From Paractinoplanes aksuensis (GTDB lineage Bacteria > Actinomycetota > Actinomycetes > Mycobacteriales > Micromonosporaceae), in the NCBI RefSeq assembly GCF_024137025.1, contig NZ_JAMYJR010000037.1, forward strand, positions 62,001 to 126,000: a stretch of 64,000 nucleotides of DNA, in the 5' to 3' direction. The notes under the pieces were generated by a model, which saw nothing but the letters and a program-made list of their open reading frames with translations, was not told where the DNA came from and searched no databases. This document shows, piece after piece, positions 42,439 through 52,411 of this stretch (position 1 is the stretch's first letter; each line of letters opens with the position of its first letter). Position numbers and translations under genes: made by a program.

Positions 42439-43500
42439 ATGAAGAGAAAACGTCTGCTGACGATGCTGGCTGCGCTCGGGCTGGGCATCATCGGCGCGCT
42501 GGTGCCGGTGATGACGGCCGAAGCGGCCGCCGCGTGCGTGACTCCGTACAACAACAATGCGGTCTACACCAATGGCATGACCGCCTCCTACAACGGCCAC
42601 AACTGGACCGCCAAATGGTGGACCCAGTACGAAGCGCCCAGCACCGGTGGCTCCAACGTCTGGCAGGACAACGGCGGCTGCGACGGCAACAGCGGCGGTG
42701 GCGGTGGCGGCGGCACCGGCAACTACCCGAACTGGGTGGCCGGGCAGTTCTACGCGGCCGGCGCAATCGTGCGCTACACAAACGGTCAGTGCTACCAGGC
42801 GTCGCACGAGAATCCGGGGTACGACCCGGTCATCAGCACCTGGTACTGGTCGCCCTATTCGTGCGGCGGCGGGAACACCGGCGGTGGGTTCGTCGTCAGC
42901 GAGGCCCAGTTCAATCAGATGTTCCCGAGCCGGAACGGCTTCTACACGTACACCGGCCTGACCGACGCCATCAGGAAGTTCCCGGCCTTCGCGACAGCCG
43001 GCAGTGACATGGTCAAGAAGCAGGAGGCCGCCGCCTTTCTGGCCAACGTCGGCCACGAGACCGGCGGGCTCATCTACATCGACGAGATCAACCAGGCCAA
43101 CTGGCCGCACTATTGCGACTGGTCCCAGCCCTACGGCTGCCCGGCCGGTCAGTCGGCCTATCACGGTCGCGGGCCGATTCAGCTGAGCTGGAACTTCAAC
43201 TACTACGCGGCCGGCAACGCCCTCGGTGTCGACCTGCTCAACAACCCGAATCTGGTCGCCACCAACTCGTCAATCTCGTGGCAGACCGGCCTCTGGTACT
43301 GGATGACCGGCACCGGCGCCGCGGGCACGACCTCGCACAACGCGATGGTCAACGGCAACGGCTTCGGCACGACGATCAAGGCCATCAACAGCATCGAATG
43401 CAACGGCGCCCACCCCGACCAGGTGCAGAGCCGGGTCACCAACTACACCCGCTTCGCCGGAATCCTGGGCGTGCCCACCGGCGGCAACCTGTACTGCTGA
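42439..43500 (+). CDS. Secreted GH19 chitinase with two chitin-binding modules
   Basis: 353-residue exported chitinase. Signal peptide to about residue 31 (VMTAEAAA). Two small carbohydrate-binding modules of the CBM5/12 type (residues about 33-81, WTAKWWTQYEAP; and about 96-142, WVAGQFYAAGAIVRY) flank a Gly-rich linker. The GH19 domain from about 150 has Glu207 in ANVGHETGGL and Glu216 in YIDEINQAN as catalytic pair, and YHGRGPIQLSWNFNYYAAGN. It closely follows the Streptomyces ChiC pattern. GGAAGG precedes ATG 42439. It hydrolyses chitin with inversion. Confidence 0.95.
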   Translation: MKRKRLLTMLAALGLGIIGALVPVMTAEAAAACVTPYNNNAVYTNGMTASYNGHNWTAKWWTQYEAPSTGGSNVWQDNGGCDGNSGGGGGGGTGNYPNWVAGQFYAAGAIVRYTNGQCYQASHENPGYDPVISTWYWSPYSCGGGNTGGGFVVSEAQFNQMFPSRNGFYTYTGLTDAIRKFPAFATAGSDMVKKQEAAAFLANVGHETGGLIYIDEINQANWPHYCDWSQPYGCPAGQSAYHGRGPIQLSWNFNYYAAGNALGVDLLNNPNLVATNSSISWQTGLWYWMTGTGAAGTTSHNAMVNGNGFGTTIKAINSIECNGAHPDQVQSRVTNYTRFAGILGVPTGGNLYC

Positions 43501-43515
43501 TTCATCCCCGGAGAC

Positions 43516-43547
43516 GGGGTGTCGCCGATTCGGCGGCACCCCTGTTT
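43516..43547 (+). terminator. Terminator after chitinase gene
   Basis: Arms GGGGTGTCGCCG / CGGCGGCACCCC (one mismatch), 3-nt loop, followed by TGTTTCTC. Confidence 0.8.
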
Positions 43548-43594
43548 CTCGATTTCCGGGGCGTGTGAAACGGGATTCGTGTTCGCTGGAATGA

Positions 43595-45232
43595 GTGAGC
43601 AGCGGACCGGGGCCTGGTGTGGCGGCTGAGAACAGAAGTGGCCTATTGCGACTGGTGACGGACCGGCGCGTGGGCACGAAAATCATGATGGCGGTCGTCG
43701 CGGTGACGCTGTTCAGCGTGCTTGACGGCGTGATCGCGCTGCGCAGCCTCGGAGAGACCAACGACCAGGTCGCCGCAGGCTATCAGCACAGCCTCGAACT
43801 CGAGACCGTCGGGAACCTGCGGGCGGCGGTCAATCGCACCTGGCTCGCGGCCAACGAGTATCTGCTCGCCGTTGACGACGCGGGACGTACGCAGGCGAGG
43901 TCGGCCCTGACCACGGCCGAGGGTGAGGTCGAGAAGTTTGCCGGTGCCTTCGAGGCGTACCCGGTCGGCACGGGGATGCGTGGGGCCGAGGCCGATTTCA
44001 AGAGTGCCTGGGGCGAGTACGTCGAGGTGCTGAACACCCGCATCCTGACGCCCGAGGCTCTGCGCGACCGGGCGGCGCTGCAGACCGCCCGGACCGGCCC
44101 ACTGGCCGACGCCATGACCGCCGTCCGCACCCCGCTGACGAAGCTGGCCGAGCTCACCGTCCAAGCTGCGGCGGCCCAGCAGAAGAGCGCGCAGAGCCGC
44201 TACGAGTCGACCAAGTGGCTGGTCGTGGCGATTCTGGTCGGGGGTGGCCTGCTCGGTATGGCGCTCGCCGTGGGTATCACCCGGCTCATCGTGCGGCCGC
44301 TGTCCACCTGCGTACGGGCTCTGAAGCAGGTCGGAACGGGCGATCTCACCGTACGCGTGAAGGTCGACAGCGCCGACGAGGTGGGCGACATGGCCCGCAC
44401 GCTCAACGCGACCGCCGAGGCGATGGCCGGCACGGTCGGCCGGGTGCACGCGAACTCGGACCTGCTGGCCTCGGCCTCGGAGGAGTTGTCGTCGGTCTCG
44501 TCGCAGCTCGCGGCCTCCGCCGAGGAGACGTCGGCCCAGGTCAACACGGTCTCCGACTCGGCCGGGATGGTCTCGCAGAGTGTGCAGGCGGTCTCGGCGG
44601 GCGCCGAGGAGATGGGCCTGTCGATCCGCGAGATCTCCAACAGCGCCAACGAGGCGGCCGGGGTGGCCGCCGACGCCGCCCGCAAGGCCGAGTCGACCAA
44701 CACCAGCGTGGCCCGGCTCGGCGACGCCTCGGCCCAGATCGGCACGGTGGTCGCGCTGATCACCTCGATCGCCGAGCAGACCAACCTGCTCGCGTTGAAC
44801 GCCACCATCGAGGCGGCCCGGGCCGGCGAGTCCGGCAAGGGCTTCGCGGTTGTCGCGTCCGAGGTCAAGGACCTGGCCCAGGAGACGGCCCGCGCCACCC
44901 AGCAGATCACCGAGCAGGTGGGAGCGATCCAGGACGAGGCCGGTAACGCGGTCGAGGCGATCCGGCAGATCGCCGAGGTCATCGGCACGATCAACGACTA
45001 CGCGACCACGATCGCGGCCGCCGTCGAGGAACAGACGGCGACCACGGCGGAGATCGCGCGCAGCGTCGGTCAGGCCGCGCAGGGATCGTCGAGCATCGCC
45101 GACACGATCACGGGCGTGGCCGAGGCCGCCCACCAGGTGACCTCGGGCGCCACCGAGACCCAGCGGACAGCCTCCGAACTGGCCCGCACAGCGGCCGACC
45201 TGCAGAGCACGGTCGCGACCTATCGCCTCTAG
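43595..45232 (+). CDS. Methyl-accepting chemotaxis protein
   Basis: 545-residue chemoreceptor. TM helix about 28-50 and about 208-230, external helical ligand domain between them, HAMP, then a long coiled-coil signalling domain. The hairpin tip EQTNLLALNATIEAARAGE is canonical for CheA/CheW contact. Its presence implies a motile stage, as in Actinoplanes-type zoospores. Start GTG 43595 (GTG 43619 possible). No che genes are adjacent. Confidence 0.95.
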   Translation: MSSGPGPGVAAENRSGLLRLVTDRRVGTKIMMAVVAVTLFSVLDGVIALRSLGETNDQVAAGYQHSLELETVGNLRAAVNRTWLAANEYLLAVDDAGRTQARSALTTAEGEVEKFAGAFEAYPVGTGMRGAEADFKSAWGEYVEVLNTRILTPEALRDRAALQTARTGPLADAMTAVRTPLTKLAELTVQAAAAQQKSAQSRYESTKWLVVAILVGGGLLGMALAVGITRLIVRPLSTCVRALKQVGTGDLTVRVKVDSADEVGDMARTLNATAEAMAGTVGRVHANSDLLASASEELSSVSSQLAASAEETSAQVNTVSDSAGMVSQSVQAVSAGAEEMGLSIREISNSANEAAGVAADAARKAESTNTSVARLGDASAQIGTVVALITSIAEQTNLLALNATIEAARAGESGKGFAVVASEVKDLAQETARATQQITEQVGAIQDEAGNAVEAIRQIAEVIGTINDYATTIAAAVEEQTATTAEIARSVGQAAQGSSSIADTITGVAEAAHQVTSGATETQRTASELARTAADLQSTVATYRL

Positions 45233-46164
45233 AACGACACCTCGTCGAGCGCGGCGATCTCGTCCGCGGTCAGCTCGAGCGTGGCCGAGGCGATGAGGGC
45301 CGGAAGCTGCTCGACCGTGCGGGCGCTGGCGATCGGGGCGGCCACCCCGGGTCGCGTACGCAACCAGGCCAGAGCCACCGAGGCCGGCTCGACCCCGTGG
45401 GCGTCGGCCACCTCGGTCAGCACCTTGATCACAGCCAGGCCGTCCTCGTTGAGGTAGGCCTTGGCGCCACCGCCACGCGGACTGCTCGCCAGGTCTTCGG
45501 TGGTGCGGTACTTACCGGTGAGGAAGCCGCTGGCCAGCGCGTAGTACGGCAGCACGGCCAAGCCTTCCTCGGCCGCCACGGGCGCGATGTTCTGCTCGTA
45601 GGCCTGCCGCGCGACCAGGTTGTAGTGCGGCTGCACGGCCACCGGCAGCACGAAGCCGTGGCGCCGCGCGACCTCGAACCACTCGCGGATGCGCTCGGCC
45701 GTGTAGTTGGACACCCCGACGGCCCGCACCTTGCCCGCCTTGACCAGCGCGTCGAAGGCCCCCGCGGTCTCTTCGAGCGGGGTCGAGGCGTCGTCGTAGT
45801 GCGCGTAGTAGAGGTCGATGTAGTCGGTGCCGAGCCGCGCGAGCGAGGCGTCGGCCGCGGCCGTGACGTTGGCCGCCGAGAGCCCCCGGAACTGCGGGTG
45901 CTGGCTGACCTTGGTCGCGAGGACGACGCTGTTGCGGTTGTTCCGGCTGGTCAGCCACTTGCCGATGATCGTCTCGGACTCGCCGCCGGAGTTGCCCGGC
46001 ACCCACGCCGAGTAGCCGTCGGCGGTGTCGATGAAGTTGCCGCCGGCCGCGGTGAAGGCGTCGAGGACCTGGTGCGAGGTGGCCTCGTCGCTGGTCCAGC
46101 CGAAGACGTTGCCGCCGAGGTTCAGCGGGAAAACCTCGATGCCGCTGCTGCCCAGAGTGCTCAT
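45229..46164 (-). CDS. Aldo/keto reductase
   Basis: 311-residue NADPH-dependent aldo/keto reductase. Catalytic residues are in NFIDTADGYSAW (Asp, Tyr), VVLATKVSQ (Lys) and YYAHYDD (His). LAVLPYYALASGFLTGKYR is the usual late conserved segment. ATG 46164 is preferred to ATG 46170 because GAAGGG is then 6 nt upstream. It overlaps the MCP stop by 4 bp and follows an XRE regulator gene by 29 bp, likely one operon. Confidence 0.92.
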   Translation of the reverse strand: MSTLGSSGIEVFPLNLGGNVFGWTSDEATSHQVLDAFTAAGGNFIDTADGYSAWVPGNSGGESETIIGKWLTSRNNRNSVVLATKVSQHPQFRGLSAANVTAAADASLARLGTDYIDLYYAHYDDASTPLEETAGAFDALVKAGKVRAVGVSNYTAERIREWFEVARRHGFVLPVAVQPHYNLVARQAYEQNIAPVAAEEGLAVLPYYALASGFLTGKYRTTEDLASSPRGGGAKAYLNEDGLAVIKVLTEVADAHGVEPASVALAWLRTRPGVAAPIASARTVEQLPALIASATLELTADEIAALDEVSF

Positions 46165-46193
46165 GGTCATCCCTTCGTCATTTGTCTGACCAA

Positions 46194-47060
46194 TCAGATA
46201 CCCGCCACCTGGGTCTGTGGCGCGTGAGCTTTCTCGCTTTGACTCAGCCGCAGCAGGCGCAGCGCGTGCTGGTCGGGGGTGCCCGCGGGCGCCGTGTAGA
46301 CGAACATCGTCTGTTCGGCGTCGCCGGGCAGGGCCAGCGCCTGGTAGCTGATGGCGAGGTCGCCGACGATCGGGTGGCGGAACCGTTTGCGGCCGCTCGT
46401 GCGGGCCAGCACCTGGTGGTCGGCCCACCACCGGCGGAACTCCTCGCTCTGCACCGACAGCTCGCCGACCAGGGCCGACAGGTCGGGGTCGTCGGGGTGG
46501 CGACCGGCGTCGACCCGCAGCGTGGCCACCGTCTCGGCCGCGATGACGGCCCAGTCCGGATGCAGGTCGCGGGCGTTCTCGTCGAGGAAGATGAACCGCG
46601 CGTAGTTGCGCTCGCGGGCCGGCAGCGCGTTGAAGTCGCAGATCAGGGCGCGGGCGGTGAGGTTGACGGCCAGCACGTCCATGCGCCGCCCCACGATGAA
46701 GGCGGGCGCGGCGGCCTCGTCGAGCGTCTCGAGCAACTGGTAGGTGGCCGGGGCGACCCGCTGCGGGCGGCGGGGCGGCCGGCGACGGGTCTCGCGGGGG
46801 CGGGCCAGCTCGAAGAAGTGCGCCCGCTCGGTGTCGTCGAGGCGCAGCGCGCGGGCGATCGCGTCGAGCACCGCCTCGGAGGGGTTGAGGTTGCGGCCCT
46901 GCTCGAGGCGGACGTAGTAGTCGACGCTGACCCCGGCCAGCGCGGCCAATTCCTCACGCCGCAGGCCGGGCACGCGGCGGACGCCGATCGTGCCGCCCTC
47001 GGGCCGCAGACGCGCCCGCCGGGACCGCAGGAACTCCTTGAGGTCGTCGTTGTGCGCCAT
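46194..47060 (-). CDS. XRE family regulator with MmyB-like ligand domain
   Basis: 288-residue regulator. Helix-turn-helix in RRVPGLRREELAALAGVSVD and VRLEQGRNLNPSEAVLDAIA; the remainder is the MmyB/PAS-like domain (PAFIVGRRMDVLAVNLTARA ... RHPIVGDLAISYQAL), frequent in actinobacteria and perhaps fatty-acid binding. It lies upstream of the aldo/keto reductase gene and divergent from an alcohol dehydrogenase gene, both of which may be its targets. Confidence 0.92.
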   Translation of the reverse strand: MAHNDDLKEFLRSRRARLRPEGGTIGVRRVPGLRREELAALAGVSVDYYVRLEQGRNLNPSEAVLDAIARALRLDDTERAHFFELARPRETRRRPPRRPQRVAPATYQLLETLDEAAAPAFIVGRRMDVLAVNLTARALICDFNALPARERNYARFIFLDENARDLHPDWAVIAAETVATLRVDAGRHPDDPDLSALVGELSVQSEEFRRWWADHQVLARTSGRKRFRHPIVGDLAISYQALALPGDAEQTMFVYTAPAGTPDQHALRLLRLSQSEKAHAPQTQVAGI

Positions 47061-47181
47061 GTAACCAAGTATCGACGCGGCCGGGGCAGCGCCAAGGGTC
47101 CAGCCTGGTACCGCTGATCCTAGGGAGAGCCATGCCTGTCAAGGCCGCTCAACAGGGGTGCCCGACGGGTCGTATGGGGGC

Positions 47182-48192
47182 ATGACCACATTTCGTTCTG
47201 CCCAGGTCACCGCGCCGGGCGCCCCGTTCCGCATCGTCGAGACCGAGCTGCCCACCCCGGGCCGCGGCCAGGTACGTATCGCCGTCGAGGCCTGCGGCGT
47301 CTGCCGCACCGACGCCGCCTTCGTCAACGCCGCCTTCCCCGTGTCCTTCCCCCTGGTCGCCGGGCACGAGATCGCCGGCCGGGTGGATGCCGTGGGCGAC
47401 GACGTCACCGGGTGGGCGCCGGGTGACCGGGTCGCGGTCGGCTGGTTCGGCGGCCACTGCGCCGTCTGTGCGCCCTGCCGCGCCGGTGACTTCATTCATT
47501 GCGTACGCCTGCAGGTGCCCGGCTGGGCCTACCCGGGCGGCTACGCCGAAGCGCTGGTGGTGCCCGTGACCGCCCTGGCCCGGATCCCCGACGGGATCAG
47601 CGCGGTCGAGGCCGCTCCGATGGGATGCGCCGGCGTGGCCACGTTCAACGGCCTGCGCCGCAGCACCGCCCGCGCCGGAGACCTGGTCGCCGTGCTGGGC
47701 CTGGGCGGTCTGGGCCACCTCGCGGTGCAGTTCGCCGCGAAGATGGGCTTCGAGACCGTGGCCGTCGCCCGCGGCGCGGACCGGGCGTCGCTGGCGGCGG
47801 ACCTGGGCGCCCACCACTACGTCGACAGCGCGGCCGGCTACGTGGCGGCGCAGCTGCAGGCTCTGGGCGGCGCCCGGGTCGTGCTGGCCACGGCCGGCGA
47901 CTCGGCGGCCATGAGCGCCACCGTCGACGGCCTGGCCCCGGCGGGCGAACTGGTCGTCGTCGGCGCCGATCCCGCGCCCATCGCGGTGAGCCCGTTCCAG
48001 ATCATCTCGACATCGCGGACCGTCCACGGGCACCCGTCGGGCACCGCTCATGAGGTCGAGGAGACGTTGCGCTTCGCGGCCCTGACCGGAATCCGCCCCC
48101 GCACCGAGACGCGGCCGCTGGCCGACGTGCAGGCCGCCTACGACCGAATGCTCAGCGGCGAGGCCCGTCACCGGATGGTTCTGACGAACTGA
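47182..48192 (+). CDS. Zinc-dependent alcohol dehydrogenase
   Basis: 336-residue medium-chain dehydrogenase. Catalytic zinc ligands in VEACGVCRTDAA (Cys) and LVAGHEIAG (His, Glu); structural zinc cysteines in GHCAVCAPCRAGDFIHC; Rossmann motif VLGLGGLGHLAVQFA. ATG 47182 is used; a GGGGG lies close before it. It is divergent from the XRE regulator, and its end overlaps by 41 bp the end of the FAD oxidoreductase gene. Substrate alcohol unknown. Confidence 0.93.
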   Translation: MTTFRSAQVTAPGAPFRIVETELPTPGRGQVRIAVEACGVCRTDAAFVNAAFPVSFPLVAGHEIAGRVDAVGDDVTGWAPGDRVAVGWFGGHCAVCAPCRAGDFIHCVRLQVPGWAYPGGYAEALVVPVTALARIPDGISAVEAAPMGCAGVATFNGLRRSTARAGDLVAVLGLGGLGHLAVQFAAKMGFETVAVARGADRASLAADLGAHHYVDSAAGYVAAQLQALGGARVVLATAGDSAAMSATVDGLAPAGELVVVGADPAPIAVSPFQIISTSRTVHGHPSGTAHEVEETLRFAALTGIRPRTETRPLADVQAAYDRMLSGEARHRMVLTN

Positions 48193-49144
48193 GCAGGCCG
48201 ACCACGTAGCGGGCGCACCCCCACGAAACGCTCACGCCGGAACCGCCGTGGCCGTAGTTGTGCAGCACCACGGCGCCGTTGAGGCTCGTTCGCTCGGCCC
48301 GGACCCTGTCCCGGGCCGGGCGGATGCCGACCCGGCACCCGAGGACCTGCGCGTCGCGCAGCCGGGGTTCGAGCTCGGTGCAGCGGGCGATGATGCCGGC
48401 CACGGCCTTGTCGTCGGGTTCGACATCCCAGCGCTGCTCGTCGGCTGTGCCGCCCAGCACGACCACGTCACGGTGAGGTAGCAGGTAGGTGAGCTCGCGA
48501 TCGGCGTCGGAGTGCTCGGCCAGGAACCGGTCGATGCCGGGGTTGCTCATCACCACCAGCTCGCCGCGGATGGGGCGCAGGGCGGGATCGGGTACGAGTT
48601 CCCGGGCGCCCATGCCGGTGCAGTTGGCCACCACGTCGGCCTCGGTCGCCGGTTCATCCAACGTGGAGATGCGCCGCTGTTCGACGATGCCGCTGTGCTT
48701 TGCGACGAACAGAGTCTGCAGATACTGCAGATAAATCGGCATGTCCACAAGGGGCACCCGATAGCTCCACCCCGTCGTGAAACCGCGGGGCAACTCCGCT
48801 CCGTCGCAGTACCGGAAGCCGGTCACCTTGGTCGCCCAGTCCGGGGCCTGAGCTGGGCCGCGAGATACCTCCTGCCCCTGGACCATGGCGACACCGGTGT
48901 CCTCACCGGGTTGGAGCGCCATCGCTTCCAGCTCGGTGAACGTCTGCTCAGCCCACTGCGAGGCGCGCTCGTCGTTGAGGAGGAACGGCGAATAGATCGC
49001 GCCGCCGGCATAGGACGTCGTGTCCGCCGCCTGGTCGGCCGACCAAACTCGAACCGAATATCCCGCCTCGGCCAGGCACAGGGCCGTAGTGAGGCCGGAT
49101 ACGCCACCACCGACGACAATGGCGTCCCCTGAGCGGTGAGTCAT
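48152..49144 (-). CDS. FAD-dependent D-amino acid oxidase-like protein
   Basis: 330-residue flavoprotein of the DAO/DAAO family. FAD motif AIVVGGGVSGLTTALCLAEAGY at the start, then TTSYAGGAIYSPFL; near the end AVVLHNYGHGGSGVSVSWG is the classic DAAO signature with the flavin-contacting glycines, and GIRPARDRVRAE carries the substrate-binding Arg. It would oxidise D-amino acids to keto acids with peroxide. ATG 49144, without a Shine-Dalgarno. It is downstream of a methyltransferase gene by 92 bp. Confidence 0.9.
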   Translation of the reverse strand: MTHRSGDAIVVGGGVSGLTTALCLAEAGYSVRVWSADQAADTTSYAGGAIYSPFLLNDERASQWAEQTFTELEAMALQPGEDTGVAMVQGQEVSRGPAQAPDWATKVTGFRYCDGAELPRGFTTGWSYRVPLVDMPIYLQYLQTLFVAKHSGIVEQRRISTLDEPATEADVVANCTGMGARELVPDPALRPIRGELVVMSNPGIDRFLAEHSDADRELTYLLPHRDVVVLGGTADEQRWDVEPDDKAVAGIIARCTELEPRLRDAQVLGCRVGIRPARDRVRAERTSLNGAVVLHNYGHGGSGVSVSWGCARYVVGLLSSSEPSGDGPRR

Positions 49145-49236
49145 CGGTTGAGCGTAACGGCATGTCCCAGCATCGTGAATATCTGGCCACGGTAGGGAGA
49201 ATTGCCATGGTCAACGCTTGCCGTTTGGAACGGGTC

Positions 49237-50073
49237 TTATCTTGCGTGCCCGAGCGCCAGTATCATGCCGTCGTAATCGTCGCGCAGGCCCCACGTCGGC
49301 ACAGTGTCCGGCACATTGTCGGCATTGATGAACTGGCCGCGCTTGTCGACTGCGACGATCAAGCGCACGTCGGCCTTGGACTCTAAATACTCGCTGATGC
49401 CGTCCTCGTCCACACGGAATGCCGGGTATTCCTCTGCCGCGACACGGTAGCCGGTGGAGTTACGCATGAAGGCCGCGGCGAAGGGCGCCCCGGGCAGCAG
49501 CGATCCGAGGAACGCGTCCATGGCCCGCCGGAACTCGTCCGGGTCGTCGGTAATGGATTCCGCGACGAAAAACATGGTGCCCACGTGATATCGCGCCGGC
49601 TGGTCGGCGAGATCGAACAGGCTGCCGCGCAGTGGCCGGCCCATACTGGCCAGCCGAGCCCGCGGATGGCGGGCGTACTTGGCGTACGTGGGGTGTTCGC
49701 GCAACATTCGCCAGAACGGATCCCAGCGAGTCGAGTAGCGTCGCACCTGGTCCTCGAGCCATGCGTAGTTCTGCGCCCCGTACTCGAGCAGGGTGATCTC
49801 GTCGCAGAGCGGCAGCATCGCCAACGCGGGATAGAGATTGGCCCCGCTTCCGACGTCGATGCCGATCCGCCGGGTGTCCGTGGGCGCCGGCTGGTCGCCG
49901 AAGAAATCGCGGACCAGTCGCAGGAAGCGCTGGTCGTCACCGCGGAAGAAGGCGTAGTTGTGCTTCCAGTAAGTGTGTGGTTCGAACGCGTCCCAGTCAG
50001 GTGCGGCGGGCGCCTGCTCAGGTGTGGATGAGGATCGCTTGACGACCCGGGTCACCGTGCGTTGCTGCTTCAC
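49237..50073 (-). CDS. SCO2525-like SAM-dependent methyltransferase (NNMT/PNMT-type)
   Basis: 278-residue methyltransferase. Motif I IGIDVGSGANLYPALAML, then EITLLEYGAQNYAWLEDQV as in NNMT/PNMT/TEMT family enzymes, and the late VGTMFFVAESITDDPDEFRR. GTG 50073 has GAGGAG 5-6 nt upstream. From memory it matches the SCO2525 family, which in Streptomyces belongs to a conserved set with SCO2521-SCO2524. Here it is separated from its set by a broken NACHT gene. Substrate unknown. Confidence 0.8.
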   Translation of the reverse strand: MKQQRTVTRVVKRSSSTPEQAPAAPDWDAFEPHTYWKHNYAFFRGDDQRFLRLVRDFFGDQPAPTDTRRIGIDVGSGANLYPALAMLPLCDEITLLEYGAQNYAWLEDQVRRYSTRWDPFWRMLREHPTYAKYARHPRARLASMGRPLRGSLFDLADQPARYHVGTMFFVAESITDDPDEFRRAMDAFLGSLLPGAPFAAAFMRNSTGYRVAAEEYPAFRVDEDGISEYLESKADVRLIVAVDKRGQFINADNVPDTVPTWGLRDDYDGMILALGHAR

Positions 50074-50299
50074 CGAAACTCCTCGGACTAAAGAAACCCT
50101 CGAGGCCTGGACACACTCTGTGCAGCATCACGATCACGATAGCCTCTACCGATTCCCGGTGAGAGATCTCGTAAAACCTCAGTGGTAAGAGCACATGTGT
50201 GCACAGACTCGCGAGGTTAGTGACGTTGTGCGCGGCACGACAATCGATTCTGCGGTTCAGTTGTCGTGGAGTGTGGAACGGAAACAATGGACGAACGGT

Positions 50300-52239
50300 T
50301 CACCGCCCCGACGCTCGCAGGGTCGGCATGCGGTCGGGGTCGGCTTTGGGCAGCCAGCTCAGGGTCTGGCCGGCCAGCAGGCTGAGCTGGACGTCGGTGG
50401 GATCGGCAGCCAGTGTCGCAAGTTGCTTCCAGGTGCGGCTGTCGGCACGGTAGTGATCGGCGAGCAGGCGTACGGCGGCCTCTCGCACCGACCAGTCAGG
50501 ATCCCGCAGGCTGAAGTTGAGCGCCTCCCGAACACCCTTGCGATGGGTGAACTTGGACACCAGCAGGGTCAGAGCCTCCCGCCGTACGAGCATGTCCTCG
50601 TCCCGGCGGGCCGCGCGCAGCAGCGTCGTGAAGGTCCACGGCTCGTACGCGTAGCGCTCGCCCAGCACGCGCAGGGCCGCCTTGCGGACGCTCGTGTCGT
50701 CGCCCTCGGCCCGTGCGGGTGCTAGCCGAGCGGCACGGCGGTAACCGCGAGGTCCAGCAGCTGATCGCCGACCGCTGCCGCACGGGTGACGACCAGGCCG
50801 GCGCGAACCCGCCCGGCAAGCCGCTGGCCGAGGAGTGCACCACCATGCCCCCGGCGACTGCTGTACCACGTCGGTCAGGCGGGCATGGTCGGCGTCAGCC
50901 TTGTCGTTTCGCCCCGGCGATGATTCCAAGGACCACAGCCGAAGGAACTCGCCGATCTGGTCTTGGCCGAAATCTTGAAGCATGTAGTGATCGAACCTCG
51001 CTCGAGCGAAGACCAGCTGCGGGTAACCGAAGATGCGAGAGGTCACGATGACGCGGATGCCCGGGTTCTCCGCCCCGAGCTTGACTATCTGCTCGGCGAT
51101 CCGAGCTCGGTCGCGCACATCGAAGATTTCGTCCAAGCCGTCGAATATGAATAGAGCCGGGCCCCCTGCCCCCAAGTAGTCGGCGAAGGCTTCGTGTTCC
51201 AAACCAAGATCATCAAGTTTTTGGCGGTAGGCGACGTAACCGAGGAAGTCGGAGCACCGCCCTTCCGCCTCGAGGGCGGCGTAAGCCTGCAGCTCGATCA
51301 GGATAGGTACGTGGTCGGCGAGGAAGGGCGGCGGCCCACCGATGCTGTCATCGGCCGGCCGTAGCAATAGATAGCGCGACGTCGCTGACTTGCCCGACCC
51401 TGGAGCACCGAGGATCACGATTGCCTGCCCTTGGGACGCCGCGATGACGTCGAAGAGCTGTTGGGCTGACTTCGCCGGGAACGGCCGACGGACGTCGGCC
51501 GGCTCGAATGGGTCGGCCAGGTTGGTCGGCTCGTCCGTCGCCAGCTCACCGTTCTCGGTTGACCGGGCGAGCCACTCAGGCGGCAGCTCGGCCAACGGGA
51601 GGCCTGCCCGCACATGAGGCTCGACAAATATCGAGGCAAGTCTGATGCGGGGGCATCCGTCGGCGCGCGGCTCGGCTATCGGATCGAGATCGAGTCCGTC
51701 GTACCGCCTAGCCAGGCTCTGGTAGTAGTGCTGCAAACGGTCATTGCTGAGAGTCGTCCTCGGCGCTTGTGAGGACCGATCCTGGGGTAGGTTGGCGACC
51801 GCCGCCGCAACCACACCTTGTAGGTCAGCCGGACCGCTGAAGAAGCTGACGACGTGTCGTTGTTGTAGCTCAGCACGCAGGGCCTTGATGCGCATCGCCG
51901 CAGGCACCACGTCCATCGCCGTACGAGGCCACGGCGCATCGTCTGCCAGTAAAAGATCAGACAAGGAATCCCTAGCCGTACGGCTTCCCGATACTCCGCC
52001 TCTGTGATCGAGATGTCGTGGCCGCTGGGGACATGGCCGTAGTGCCACGCGATAACGCCGATGTAGAGGTCGCATCTGGCCACGTCAGCCAAGCACTTGT
52101 CGAGCGGTGGGGAGCTTTCAGCGACGTAGTTCTCCATCGCAAGGACGTCCACGGACTGGCGGGCAAGAGCAAGGCGGACCGCACCGCGGCAGTCTTGCAG
52201 ATCGGAGAAAGTGGCAGACAGATATGCCCGGGTCATCAC
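50300..52239 (-). pseudogene. Broken DUF4062-NACHT (NLR-like) protein with HEAT repeats
   Basis: Two frames of one gene. 52239-51950: DUF4062 start RAYLSATFSDLQDCRGAV, DLYIGVIAWHYGHVP, AVRLGIPCLIF. Adding one base to the A-run at 51951-51954 continues it into LLADDAPWPRTAMDVVPAAM and the NACHT domain: Walker A GAPGSGKSATS, Walker B ALFIFDGLDEIFD, VIVTSRIFGYPQL. After TDVVQQSPG about 50 codons are nonsense in frame and the usual C-terminal NACHT part is missing, then HEAT-like repeats (VRKAALRVLGERYAYEP; VREAAVRLLADHYRADS). Such proteins are predicted anti-phage or cell-death sensors. At least two lesions argue that it is inactive. Confidence 0.8.
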
Positions 52240-52411
52240 CCGTCCCCATGGCTGGACGCAGGTCCCTGGTCGCTGGACGTACCAGGCCGAGCTGGCGGAC
52301 CGCCTAAGAAGGATGACGGGTCAGGCTGAATGGTTGTGAAAGACGACGCGGTGGGTTGGAATCGGGTTGGAAGATTCCGGAGAGGCCAGGTGACCCAACG
52401 ATGCCAAAGCT

